From positions 62,001 through 126,000 of the forward strand of contig NZ_JBOEFY010000023.1 in the NCBI RefSeq assembly GCF_050633145.1: a stretch of 64,000 nucleotides of DNA. Reading direction: 5' to 3'. Source of the DNA: Kordia sp050633145. Its GTDB lineage: Bacteria > Bacteroidota > Bacteroidia > Flavobacteriales > Flavobacteriaceae. The notes below the pieces were generated by a model, which had not been told where the DNA came from, ran no database searches, and saw nothing but the letters and a program-made list of their open reading frames with translations. Positions within the stretch are counted from its first letter, which is position 1. Every line of letters starts with the position of its first letter. Made by a program: the position numbers and the translations under genes. Positions 1-8,173 of this stretch are shown in pieces.

Positions 1-699
1 GAAAACGAAAGACAAGAAACTCAAAAAATAATTAACGGAGTACTTGCAATGTTAGTCGTTATTATTGCTGCTTTTATTGTGTACTTCTTATATCAAAAGC
101 ACAAACGCGAAAAGATTTTGGAAGTATATAATACCGAAACACGCATTTCAAAAAAGGTTCACGATGAGCTTGCAAATGATGTATATAATGTGATGGTAGT
201 TTTGCAAAAAGTATTAAAAAACAAAGCAGGATTAACGAGTAAAGTGATAAATCAAGTAGAAGATATTTACGTGCGAACGCGAAATATTTCGCATGAACAT
301 GATAGTATTGATACAGGAGATCATTATACGGATGGACTGCGCGAAATGATAGGAGATTACAATACAGACGAAACCGCAATTATTATAAAAGATATTGAGC
401 AACCAAACTGGGAAAAGACTGAAACATACATAAAAATAGTAGTATATAGAGTATTGCAAGAACTTATGGTAAACATGAAAAAGCATAGCAAAGCTACGGT
501 AGTTGTGCTTACATTTTCTAGCAAAGATAAGAAGCTAAGTATACATTATTCCGATAATGGAATTGGACTTCCGTTTATCAAAGCTTCAAAGCGAGATTTA
601 TTAAATATGGAAAACCGTATACAGAGTGCAGAGGGAACGCTTAATTTTGATTCAGAGTCTAGAAAAGGATTGAAATTGAGCATGGTTTTTCCTGTGTAA
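1..699 (+). CDS. Sensor histidine kinase, 3' part (5' end outside window)
   Basis: The frame is open from base 1, so the true start lies upstream; the first ATG inside the window is at 49. What is visible is one transmembrane helix (codons 17-31), then a cytoplasmic region with a dimerisation/phosphoacceptor segment KKVHDELAND whose His codon is at 160-162. A HATPase_c domain follows with the D-N-G-I-G-L motif near its end. This HDELAND-type H-box is the form that pairs with LuxR-type regulators in Flavobacteria, often behind a TPR sensor region that would lie upstream. The response regulator starts 12 bp downstream, so the two are surely co-transcribed. The stimulus cannot be judged because the sensor part is missing. 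Confidence 0.9.
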   Translation, partial: ENERQETQKIINGVLAMLVVIIAAFIVYFLYQKHKREKILEVYNTETRISKKVHDELANDVYNVMVVLQKVLKNKAGLTSKVINQVEDIYVRTRNISHEHDSIDTGDHYTDGLREMIGDYNTDETAIIIKDIEQPNWEKTETYIKIVVYRVLQELMVNMKKHSKATVVVLTFSSKDKKLSIHYSDNGIGLPFIKASKRDLLNMENRIQSAEGTLNFDSESRKGLKLSMVFPV

Positions 700-710
700 T
701 ACATCTGTAT

Positions 711-1361
711 ATGTTTAAAAAAATATTAGTAGCCGAAGATTTAAAAGGAATCAATGAAGGTATTATTTCCTTCTTAAATGAAAATTTAGAAATTGAAACA
801 TTAGAACTAGTCCAATATTGTGATGATGCGTATTTAAAGTATAAAAAAGCAATTTTGGATGAAGAACCTTATGAGTTGTTGATTACCGATTTGTCTTTTG
901 AAAGCGACTATAGAGAACAAAAATTACGTTCAGGAGATGAACTCGCTATGAAAATTAGAGAAACGGACGCTGACACTAAAATTATTATTTATTCTATAGA
1001 AAAACGCTTTTCCAAAATAAAAAAATTGATCCGAACAGTTGGACTAAACGGATATGTGTGCAAAGGAAGAAATGGTTTGGACGAACTGCTCATTTGCATC
1101 GAAGAAGTCTACAAAGGAAATACATATTTATCGCCTGATGCACGACCAGCTTTAACAAAAAAAGACATCACAGAACTGAACGATTTTGATATTGAAATTC
1201 TAATTCATTTATCTAACGGACACATTCAAAAAGACATTAGTAAAATTATGTTTACCAGTACAAGTTCGGTAGAAAAACGCTTGAATGCATTGAAGATCGT
1301 TTTTAGAGCCAAAAACACGACACATTTAGTATCAATCATTAAAGACTTAGGACTTATTTAG
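711..1361 (+). CDS. Response regulator, LuxR/NarL-like DNA-binding type
   Basis: This 216-aa protein has a receiver domain (about 1-135) with the acidic pair E9/D10, the likely phosphoacceptor Asp60 in LLITD, and a C-terminal helix-turn-helix (about 155-216) of LuxR character. The loop after the phosphoacceptor (ESDYREQKLRSGDEL) is extended, as is common in Flavobacteriaceae regulators. It sits 12 bp behind the histidine kinase and is presumably its cognate regulator. Its last 8 bp overlap the convergent transporter gene. It lies near the 3' end of the eCIS operon, but nothing in the sequence ties it to eCIS control. Confidence 0.9.
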   Translation: MFKKILVAEDLKGINEGIISFLNENLEIETLELVQYCDDAYLKYKKAILDEEPYELLITDLSFESDYREQKLRSGDELAMKIRETDADTKIIIYSIEKRFSKIKKLIRTVGLNGYVCKGRNGLDELLICIEEVYKGNTYLSPDARPALTKKDITELNDFDIEILIHLSNGHIQKDISKIMFTSTSSVEKRLNALKIVFRAKNTTHLVSIIKDLGLI

Positions 1362-2190
1362 CTGCCTTCACATACGTATTCAAAGTCAATCCGATGACAA
1401 TTAGAACAATACCAAGCAAACTCCAAAGTGTGTACGATTCGTGAAACCAACTCAGTCCAATGAGCATGGTAAAAATAACTTCAATATACTTTAATGGAGC
1501 AGCTTTGTTGGTTTCGGCAAGTTGTAAGGCTTTCGTCATATAAAGCTGTCCAATATACCCAAAAACACCAAGACTTAACAATAATGCCCATTGCCAACCA
1601 ACAGGTGTTTTCCAATACGGAATACATAAAATACCGCCAGCTATTAGTGCAATCATCATAAAATAATTAACGACGACAATCGGATGGTCGTGCGAACCAA
1701 TTTTACGAATAATAATGAACACCAAACCGCTAAAAAATGCAGAAGCCAGCACTAACAGAAGTCCGGTTGTATCAATTTGTGTATCAAATCCTTTTAAAAC
1801 AACGACACCACCAAATGCAATGAGGAAAAAGAGCCATTGTATGGGTTTTATTTTTTCTTTTAGAATGAACACTGCAAAAACCGCTGCAAAAATAGGAGAG
1901 ATGTAACGCAATGAAACTGCCGATCCGATAGGTAAATATTTGATAGACATAAAAAATAATGACATAGACGTAACACCTAAAACTCCGCGAAGTACTAACA
2001 ATGTTTTTTTATTCCCAAGCATGGAAATATTATATTTTAGAAGTAATGGAATCGTAAAAAATAACGTTCCAATAGATCGAAAAAACACAATTTGATAGGC
2101 ATTAAAATCACTCAAATACTTTACAATTGCATTCAAAAAAGCAAAGCCAATGGCGCTGATTATCATAAATTGAATGGCTTTTTTGAGCAT
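1354..2190 (-). CDS. EamA/DMT-family inner-membrane transporter
   Basis: The 278-aa protein has about ten hydrophobic helices arranged as two EamA repeats (about 5-130 and 145-275), the usual size and layout of drug/metabolite transporters. Family features include the N-terminal FFRSIGTLFFTIPLL stretch and RYISPIFAAVFAVFILKE in the first repeat, and a matching KAAPLKYIEVIFTMLIG segment in the second. The substrate cannot be predicted. It is convergent with the response regulator (8-bp overlap of the 3' ends) and lies downstream of the eCIS operon after an 83-bp gap without a clear terminator, so some read-through from eCIS is possible. Confidence 0.9.
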   Translation of the reverse strand: MLKKAIQFMIISAIGFAFLNAIVKYLSDFNAYQIVFFRSIGTLFFTIPLLLKYNISMLGNKKTLLVLRGVLGVTSMSLFFMSIKYLPIGSAVSLRYISPIFAAVFAVFILKEKIKPIQWLFFLIAFGGVVVLKGFDTQIDTTGLLLVLASAFFSGLVFIIIRKIGSHDHPIVVVNYFMMIALIAGGILCIPYWKTPVGWQWALLLSLGVFGYIGQLYMTKALQLAETNKAAPLKYIEVIFTMLIGLSWFHESYTLWSLLGIVLIVIGLTLNTYVKAAK

Positions 2191-2273
2191 AAATTTTGCG
2201 ATTTTTTAGAGGTCACAAAAATAAGACATTTATGAATGTAGTCATGTTTAATATTCTGGAAATTACACGATTT

Positions 2274-4046
2274 TTATTTGGGTTTTATATTGGTAAAATG
2301 ATTTCCATTAACGTGGTATATGGTTAGTAGGTTTCCATGTCCCGCAAAGTTTTCATTTGGTCTATCTCCGTATACTACCGTGATTGGATTTTGTATATTT
2401 AGTACATTCCTAATAATTGTTATAATTCGCGGCGCAGCAAATAGCATATCGCCATAACTTCCAATTTGTTCTCTAATATTCATCAGTTGCCCTAAATTGG
2501 GCATTGCTCCATGTGCAGCTAGCGAAATGGCATTAATCAAACAATTATTTACATTGAGTAATAAATTAGCATCATGTTCTATTTTAAGCTCTTCATTTTT
2601 ATTGGTAACCAAAGATCTTCCTCCTTCAGCTGCAGGTTTATAAATTGGTTTCGTACCAGAAAAAAGACGTGAAAAGGTATAAGGCTTCTTTCTTCTTTTT
2701 ACTTTTCTATAAGCTTTCTTTAGATAATGGCGACCACCTCTACTACCTTTCATTAAGTCAGAACCCATAGCAGCAATTGCTTCTGCGATATGTTGATCAA
2801 GATCTATTTTTATTCCTTTTCTCAATAAAAATCGAAGCATACGTTTTTGTACTCTTCTTGGATTTTTATAGTTCCTACGATCAAGATTTTTACTCAAATT
2901 ATCCCAATTATAATCAGAACTAGTTCCTGAACGTTTAAACGTTTTCCCATCTTTTTTGCCTGTTCTATGAAGAGGAGTAGCATAAATATCCTTGGTCCCA
3001 GGATTATCGTATTCTATACGATGTTTCCCTCCAAGATTAATAGAAAATGGTAAATTACTATAATCATCACGTTTATTTGCTTGGCGTCCCATACGAATGG
3101 CATCAAACATACTAAGTTCAGAGACACCCGTTTTATTTTTAGTCGGATCTGTACGGTGTAAATCAATTTTACTTTTCTCTTTGTTGCCAATAACAGTTGT
3201 CATATCTACGTCATCTTCATCATCAGAGTTCCAACCGCTCAAATCTTCCATTGGAGAAAACTTTGTGCTTTTTGGATGTAAGTCAGCAGGAGTATGAATG
3301 AAATGCATTCCTTTTTGTTTTATATTCCATGCACGTAATAAACCTAATCGTAAATGTTTAGGGTTTTTGGTATTGTTAATATAAGTGCTTACTGCTACAG
3401 AAGAAGACTCAATTCCTAAATTATTAGCTTCAATAAATTTAATAGCATGTTTTTGTAATCGCTGTATTATTTTTCCTGAAGTTGGAGCCGCTATTTTAAA
3501 TTGCGAAGTGTTTACTTGAGTCGCTTTAGTTAAATCGAACTTTTTTTCAACAATTTCCTTTCGTTGCAACGCTTTTGCGCCCATCACATCAGCTTCTTTT
3601 TCCAAACCAACATTATCATTAATTTTTGCGCCAGCGATTGTTTTTGTAAGTTGTACACGTCCTTGTTTTTGCTGTACCACATGCCAAGCTTCGTGTGCTA
3701 AATGTTTTTCTTGTCCAGAAGCCAAATGAATATTAGTTCCTTGCGCGTATGCATGTGCATTGAGTTGAGCTGGTTTTGACGAATTGTAATGCACTTTTAC
3801 ATCATCTAAAGAATGACCAGACATATTTTCCATTCCTGATTTTAAATTATCTGGTAATCCTGTATTATTTTTCTTTTTTTGGATGGTAGTTCCTTGTATT
3901 TTATCAACTTGCTTTTGCTGAACGACAGAAGAAGCGCGATTATCTTCTAAAGAAAAACGACCTTTTTGATCTGAATGAATATTCAAATGTGAAGCGGCAG
4001 TTTGCTGTACTTTTTCTTTGGTTCTATTGATAAGTTGATGTTCCAT
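2274..4046 (-). CDS. DUF4157 protein with OTU-like C-terminal cysteine-protease domain; candidate eCIS effector
   Basis: The 590-aa protein has a DUF4157 domain (about 60-160) with the metallopeptidase-like motif HEAWH at 118-122, preceded by repeated VVQQK/IQKK motifs. An IIQR motif at 193-196 leads into the rest of the protein. The middle part (200-480) is basic and unrecognised. The last 90 residues contain NNCLINAI (Cys502) and GNHFTNI (His583), the spacing and local sequence expected of an OTU-type papain-fold cysteine protease. DUF4157 is known as a frequent module of eCIS-associated cargo and of Bacteroidota polymorphic toxins. There is no signal peptide. It is the last gene of the eCIS operon, 103 bp after a second DUF4157 gene. 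The effector role is inferred; the OTU call rests on motifs read by eye. Confidence 0.75.
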   Translation of the reverse strand: MEHQLINRTKEKVQQTAASHLNIHSDQKGRFSLEDNRASSVVQQKQVDKIQGTTIQKKKNNTGLPDNLKSGMENMSGHSLDDVKVHYNSSKPAQLNAHAYAQGTNIHLASGQEKHLAHEAWHVVQQKQGRVQLTKTIAGAKINDNVGLEKEADVMGAKALQRKEIVEKKFDLTKATQVNTSQFKIAAPTSGKIIQRLQKHAIKFIEANNLGIESSSVAVSTYINNTKNPKHLRLGLLRAWNIKQKGMHFIHTPADLHPKSTKFSPMEDLSGWNSDDEDDVDMTTVIGNKEKSKIDLHRTDPTKNKTGVSELSMFDAIRMGRQANKRDDYSNLPFSINLGGKHRIEYDNPGTKDIYATPLHRTGKKDGKTFKRSGTSSDYNWDNLSKNLDRRNYKNPRRVQKRMLRFLLRKGIKIDLDQHIAEAIAAMGSDLMKGSRGGRHYLKKAYRKVKRRKKPYTFSRLFSGTKPIYKPAAEGGRSLVTNKNEELKIEHDANLLLNVNNCLINAISLAAHGAMPNLGQLMNIREQIGSYGDMLFAAPRIITIIRNVLNIQNPITVVYGDRPNENFAGHGNLLTIYHVNGNHFTNIKPK

Positions 4047-4149
4047 TTTGCATTTATGATATTGGAATGGTAAACTTTACCTTGTATGGCTATCTTAAAA
4101 CCATTTTAGTTCTAAACTCTTAACAATCTTCTGGGTATTTTAAGATGTA

Positions 4150-5307
4150 TTATTTTAGAGATGCTACTGCATGTCCAACATGCCTGCCAGATATGCTTCT
4201 TGTAACCGGATCGTAATTAAAATCTATTACGGTAAGTCCTAAAGCTGGAGCTAACTGTACAGCTATACTTATTCTTTTCGTTCCATCATCAGCAATCAAA
4301 TGACCGCCTACATAAGTGACAGGACCTGTTCTAAAAACTGGATCGTGTAGTTTGGCTAAAGCAGCACCGTCGCTGGTAAAAGCGACATGTCTGTTTTTTG
4401 AATCGTGATAAACTTGATCCAAGGCGTGTCTTGATGGGTCTTTATTTACAGGAGCATACCGATACAAATCATGTGCTGTGACTGTATACATTGAGTTTCC
4501 TTTATTATTTGATGTATTGAAAGAAGTAAACCTAGATGGCTGATTTGTCCACAGTTTGGCTGGTCCATTAACGTGAGCTGGTGCCGCAAGATGACCTTGC
4601 CATCCTCCAATATTATTTTCAACAATCCATCCTGTAGCTCCATTGACAGTGCCGTATACGTGTTCCTTTTTTCCAAAAAGAATTCCTGATGTAAACTTCT
4701 TCATGTGACTAGAATTAATTTCTATGGCATCTCCCTTTTTATATGTACCTATTTTACTATGCGCTGCATTTCGAACATTTCCATCTTCTTTTGCCAAGTA
4801 TTGACCAATATGCTTTGCTCGTTGTATAATTGTAGATGGTTTATTGACAGACGATATCGTTGCTGTTGTTTTTGTCTTCCGTTGTAATGCCTTTGCGCCC
4901 ATTGCATCAGCTTCTTTTTCTAAACCGACATCATCATTTACTTTTGTTCCCGAAATAGTTGTAGTTGGCTGCACGCGTCCTTGTTTTTGCTGTACCACAT
5001 GCCAAGCTTCATGTGCTAAATGTTTTTCTTGCCCAGAAGCTAGGTGAATATTACTCCCTTGTGCATACGCATGCGCGTTGAGTTGCGCTGGTTTTGACGA
5101 ATTGTAATGTACTTTTACATCATCTAAAGAATGACCAGACATACTTTCCATTCCTGATTTTAAATTATCGGGCAATCCTGTATTATTTTTTTTCTGCTGA
5201 ATGATTGGCATCGGACGATTATCTTCAAGAGCAACACTTTTGCTTTGATGCGCAGCAGCTTTTTGTTGGTTTTTTTCTCCAGATTTTTTAGTAAGATGTG
5301 TTTTCAT
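4150..5307 (-). CDS. DUF4157 protein; candidate eCIS effector with unrecognised C-terminus
   Basis: This 385-aa protein repeats the architecture of its downstream neighbour: IIQQKK motif, DUF4157 domain (about 40-145) with HEAWH at 99-103, then IIQR (about 160-163) leading into a different C-terminal region. The DUF4157 parts of the two proteins are almost identical for about 80 residues. The C-terminal 220 residues are unrelated to those of the neighbour: an SH3-like-looking beta segment (about 175-225, TGWIVENNIGGW) is followed by a His-rich part (YHDSKNRHVAF, GGHLIAD, GRHVGHA). No catalytic signature was recognised. It is the penultimate gene of the eCIS operon, 32 bp after the transposase-like gene. 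The cargo/toxin role is inferred from DUF4157 and context. Confidence 0.7.
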   Translation of the reverse strand: MKTHLTKKSGEKNQQKAAAHQSKSVALEDNRPMPIIQQKKNNTGLPDNLKSGMESMSGHSLDDVKVHYNSSKPAQLNAHAYAQGSNIHLASGQEKHLAHEAWHVVQQKQGRVQPTTTISGTKVNDDVGLEKEADAMGAKALQRKTKTTATISSVNKPSTIIQRAKHIGQYLAKEDGNVRNAAHSKIGTYKKGDAIEINSSHMKKFTSGILFGKKEHVYGTVNGATGWIVENNIGGWQGHLAAPAHVNGPAKLWTNQPSRFTSFNTSNNKGNSMYTVTAHDLYRYAPVNKDPSRHALDQVYHDSKNRHVAFTSDGAALAKLHDPVFRTGPVTYVGGHLIADDGTKRISIAVQLAPALGLTVIDFNYDPVTRSISGRHVGHAVASLK

Positions 5308-5339
5308 GATAGGATTGGTTTTTGGCAGTTTTACTAAGA

Positions 5340-5846
5340 TTAGGCTTCTATTTGATGAACAATAACTGGACTTTTTCCGCCACTATAATCCAATGCAGAA
5401 CAATAGTTATGATGATGAATATAATCTTGAAGCCGTTTTAATTTTGGATCGTAATAGGGAAATTCAACCTTATGTCCTGTAATTGATTCCCGAATGGATG
5501 TATTGTAAAAAGGGTATTCTGTAAATAGATTATGATGCACCTTAGATTCTAAAAGATGTTTTTCCTGATATTCATGAGTTTTATATCTAATAATTCCCAA
5601 AGCCACTTTTTTATAAAAATAATGTAGTACTTTTTGAAAAGGTGTCGTATTGCTTTTTCCAATTAAAAACACACGTCTGTTTGTAATTAAGTATCCATAT
5701 ACATGGAAGTCTTTATCTACAGTACAATTATTCAGTGCTTCTGCAATGATAATATTTCGCTGTTCCTGTGGAATTTCATAACGCCATGAATGCATCACCA
5801 ATAATTGGTAATGTGCGTCTTTGTGTTTATATTTTTTAACATCCAT
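5340..5846 (-). CDS. Degenerate Y1-transposase (RAYT)-like protein in eCIS operon
   Basis: The 168-aa protein resembles REP-associated/IS200-type Y1 transposases in two places. At residues 47-63, FHVYGYLITNRRVFLIG lines up with the family's strand that normally ends in NHVHL. At 141-151, YIHHHNYCSAL lines up with the conserved YIHxNPVxAGL helix. The catalytic HUH pair is absent: both His positions are replaced (Arg58 and Phe60). Length agrees with a Y1 domain. It lies 12 bp downstream of the AAA+ ATPase stop in the same operon and has no terminal repeats around it, so it is better read as a domesticated fold than as a mobile element. Function is unknown. Confidence 0.6.
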   Translation of the reverse strand: MDVKKYKHKDAHYQLLVMHSWRYEIPQEQRNIIIAEALNNCTVDKDFHVYGYLITNRRVFLIGKSNTTPFQKVLHYFYKKVALGIIRYKTHEYQEKHLLESKVHHNLFTEYPFYNTSIRESITGHKVEFPYYDPKLKRLQDYIHHHNYCSALDYSGGKSPVIVHQIEA

Positions 5847-5858
5847 ACAAGAACTATT

Positions 5859-7214
5859 TTAAGGTTGTGTAATGGTTTTGTTTTCTTTTTTTAATTCTCT
5901 TCGAATTCCTGTAATTAATTCTTGTCTCTGTACTATTGTGTCTCCACGTTGAATTGTAGCGAGTGCGCAATAACGCAATACATTAATAATGGCGCCACCT
6001 GTTAATTCATAATTTTCTGCAATAGTGTATAGGTCAATATCTGGATGGAGCGTACAGGTTCCAGAAAATGCTTTTTGCCACAATAACATGCGTTCTTCCA
6101 CAGAAGGCATTTTAAATTGTATGATGGATTGAAACCTTCTTGAAAATGCCTGATCCATATTTGCTTTTAAATTGGAAGCTAGAATGATGAATCCAGGGAA
6201 ATCTTCAATGCGTTGCAATAAATAAGCTGTTTGCTGATTGGCATGTCGGTCATTTGACGAATTTGCTTTTGTACGTTTTCCAAACAAAGCATCTGCTTCA
6301 TCAAAAAACAGAATCCAATTTTGGTGTGCTGCTGTATCAAAAATGCGCGATAGATTTTTTTCAGTTTCTCCAATATATTTAGAAACAATCATAGACAAAT
6401 CAACACGATATACATCCAAACCTAAATTCTTTCCCAATAAAGAAACAGTGAGCGTTTTTCCTGTTCCTGGAGGTCCGTAAAATAAAGCTCTGTATCCAGG
6501 TTTTAAATGTTTAGACAATCCCCAATCATCTAGTAAAGTATTTTTATGTACTAACCAAGTTTTCAGTTCAGTTACCTGATCCATAATATCTGGATTTAAT
6601 ACGATATCATCCCATTCTAAATTGGTCGTTATTTTTTGTGCAGGAAATGTAATGCTATGTTCTAGCTTTGGTTTTTCTCCTGTAATAAAATACTGTAACC
6701 ATCTGTGATTGATACTTAAAACACCATTGAATCTTGGTAAATACTGTTCTGTAGATTCAATGTCTAAAATTTGTTCTTTCTGAAAAATATGATCATTTTC
6801 AAAAAAAGAAAGCACTTGCAGTCGCCACTCCGGGTTAAGCGCTGTAATAAGAAATAACAAGGTTTGTCCTGTGGGTAAAAAACCACTATGACTTTTGTCG
6901 ATAACACCGCCAAATTCTGTAAATCCTCGATTGTATATTCGATTCTGGCCAAAAAAAACATCTAATGCTTCTGGTTGAATGTGTGGTGTAATTGCCAAAA
7001 TCAAAGCAATGCGCTCTAAGTTGGTCAAATTCCACGTATTTACAGTATTTGCAAAAGGTGAATCTACTTCAGAAAGATCGGGCATTGCAATTTCTGTCCA
7101 ATGTGTTTCTCCAGCATTTTCATGTTGCAAATAACTACTTATGACTTGATTGATGACATTTTGAAGCCAATCAATCTCCTCATAAATAGAAATGATATGT
7201 GAGTTAGTCTCCAT
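5859..7214 (-). CDS. eCIS AAA+ ATPase (Afp15-like)
   Basis: This AAA+ ATPase has an N-terminal helical region of about 240 residues. The ATPase core carries Walker A GPPGTGKT (residues 255-262 counted from the longer start at 7238), Walker B ILFFDEAD (309-316), a sensor ILASN (352-356) and an arginine-finger RRF (367-369), with a C-terminal helical lid. Such ATPases are a conserved part of Afp/PVC/AlgoCIS-type clusters, where a role in assembly or loading is thought likely. I chose the second ATG (7214), which leaves an 11-bp overlap with the upstream gene; the alternative start at 7238 adds eight residues and a 35-bp overlap. The family call is strong; the precise task in the particle is not established here. 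Confidence 0.92.
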   Translation of the reverse strand: METNSHIISIYEEIDWLQNVINQVISSYLQHENAGETHWTEIAMPDLSEVDSPFANTVNTWNLTNLERIALILAITPHIQPEALDVFFGQNRIYNRGFTEFGGVIDKSHSGFLPTGQTLLFLITALNPEWRLQVLSFFENDHIFQKEQILDIESTEQYLPRFNGVLSINHRWLQYFITGEKPKLEHSITFPAQKITTNLEWDDIVLNPDIMDQVTELKTWLVHKNTLLDDWGLSKHLKPGYRALFYGPPGTGKTLTVSLLGKNLGLDVYRVDLSMIVSKYIGETEKNLSRIFDTAAHQNWILFFDEADALFGKRTKANSSNDRHANQQTAYLLQRIEDFPGFIILASNLKANMDQAFSRRFQSIIQFKMPSVEERMLLWQKAFSGTCTLHPDIDLYTIAENYELTGGAIINVLRYCALATIQRGDTIVQRQELITGIRRELKKENKTITQP

Positions 7215-8127
7215 AATAGTTAAAAAACTTTTGTACATCGTCTAAACTCGTATTCGTCCAAGAAAAATACTGCAATGCTGTATTAGGATTTAGCTGATTG
7301 GCTTGTAACATGTCTAATACACAGGCTTGCGCATTTGTGGTAATTGGCGGACTGTACGAAAGCTCATTATGATAAAAATCATATTGGTAAAAATTATTTG
7401 CCCAAGAAGCGACTCTTGTTTGATCACTAATAAGTTGACTGATAAACACTTCGAGTTTTTCTTGTTGTACAATTAATTTTTTTGCTTTAAAAAAGGATGG
7501 TTTCCGTTTGTCTTCGCGATGGTAAAATTCAATTTCTCTTGCTTGAATTGTTTTTGCGCTTGAATCTCCAAAAATATCGACCAATCCGAAGTTTTCAGAT
7601 TCTGTGGCAATTTCCAATTCTCCTTTATCAGAACTGGCAATGGCGAGTGTCCAATTTTCTGTAGTTGCACATTCCGTAACAATATATAGCTCTCGAAACG
7701 AGTACAATGTTTGTGTCATTTTAATAATGAGTTCATCTTTAAAATCACTCCAATTAGCAAACTTAACAGATTCGGGAGTGCTACTTTTAAAGAAGAAACT
7801 TCCAAATCCGTCAAAATTTAATAATTGTTTGCTAAACTCAAAATCGCCTTCAATAGGATTGTGTCCGCTATCGCGACCAGAATAGGCTTTTGTAACGCCT
7901 TCACTAAAATTCCAACTGGAAGGATTGAGTTTTATACCATTTTCAAAAGCTACATCATCAGCATTGATAATATTTTTTCTAAAAATGTTCCCTAAAACAA
8001 TGAGTTCTCCATTTACAATTTGGAAAAAATCACCTGGATACATGTTTTGATTCAATGGTTTTGTGGGTATAAATCCATTGGTTCTATTATAAAAACTTCG
8101 ATAAAATCTTTTAAATACATTTTCCAT
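7204..8127 (-). CDS. Gasdermin-like protein (tentative) in eCIS operon
   Basis: I could not assign this 307-aa protein with certainty, but its layout recalls the gasdermin pore-forming domain. A short N-terminal amphipathic segment (MENVFKRFYRSF) leads to GFIPTKPL and a beta stretch. Mid-protein comes a helix followed by RELYIVTE (145-152), which closely resembles the ENLYVV-type strand of gasdermins, then an AREIEFY strand (about 186-192) in the position of the AFRV/AxxL strand. The last 70 residues form a separate helical piece (NPNTALQYFSW, TSLDDVQKFF). There is no signal peptide and no transmembrane helix. It lies between a helical-protein gene and the AAA+ ATPase, whose start it overlaps. 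Alternatives: an eCIS baseplate accessory or a cargo of unknown fold. Confidence 0.45.
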   Translation of the reverse strand: MENVFKRFYRSFYNRTNGFIPTKPLNQNMYPGDFFQIVNGELIVLGNIFRKNIINADDVAFENGIKLNPSSWNFSEGVTKAYSGRDSGHNPIEGDFEFSKQLLNFDGFGSFFFKSSTPESVKFANWSDFKDELIIKMTQTLYSFRELYIVTECATTENWTLAIASSDKGELEIATESENFGLVDIFGDSSAKTIQAREIEFYHREDKRKPSFFKAKKLIVQQEKLEVFISQLISDQTRVASWANNFYQYDFYHNELSYSPPITTNAQACVLDMLQANQLNPNTALQYFSWTNTSLDDVQKFFNYYGD

Positions 8128-8173
8128 GTTTGTTTTATTTTAAGGTGATTAATTCCATGTAATATACTGAAAG

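Noticed and set aside
5340..5846. Active insertion sequence inside the eCIS operon
   Set aside because: Catalytic HUH residues are replaced, no terminal repeats or target duplications were seen, and the gene keeps operon-like spacing.
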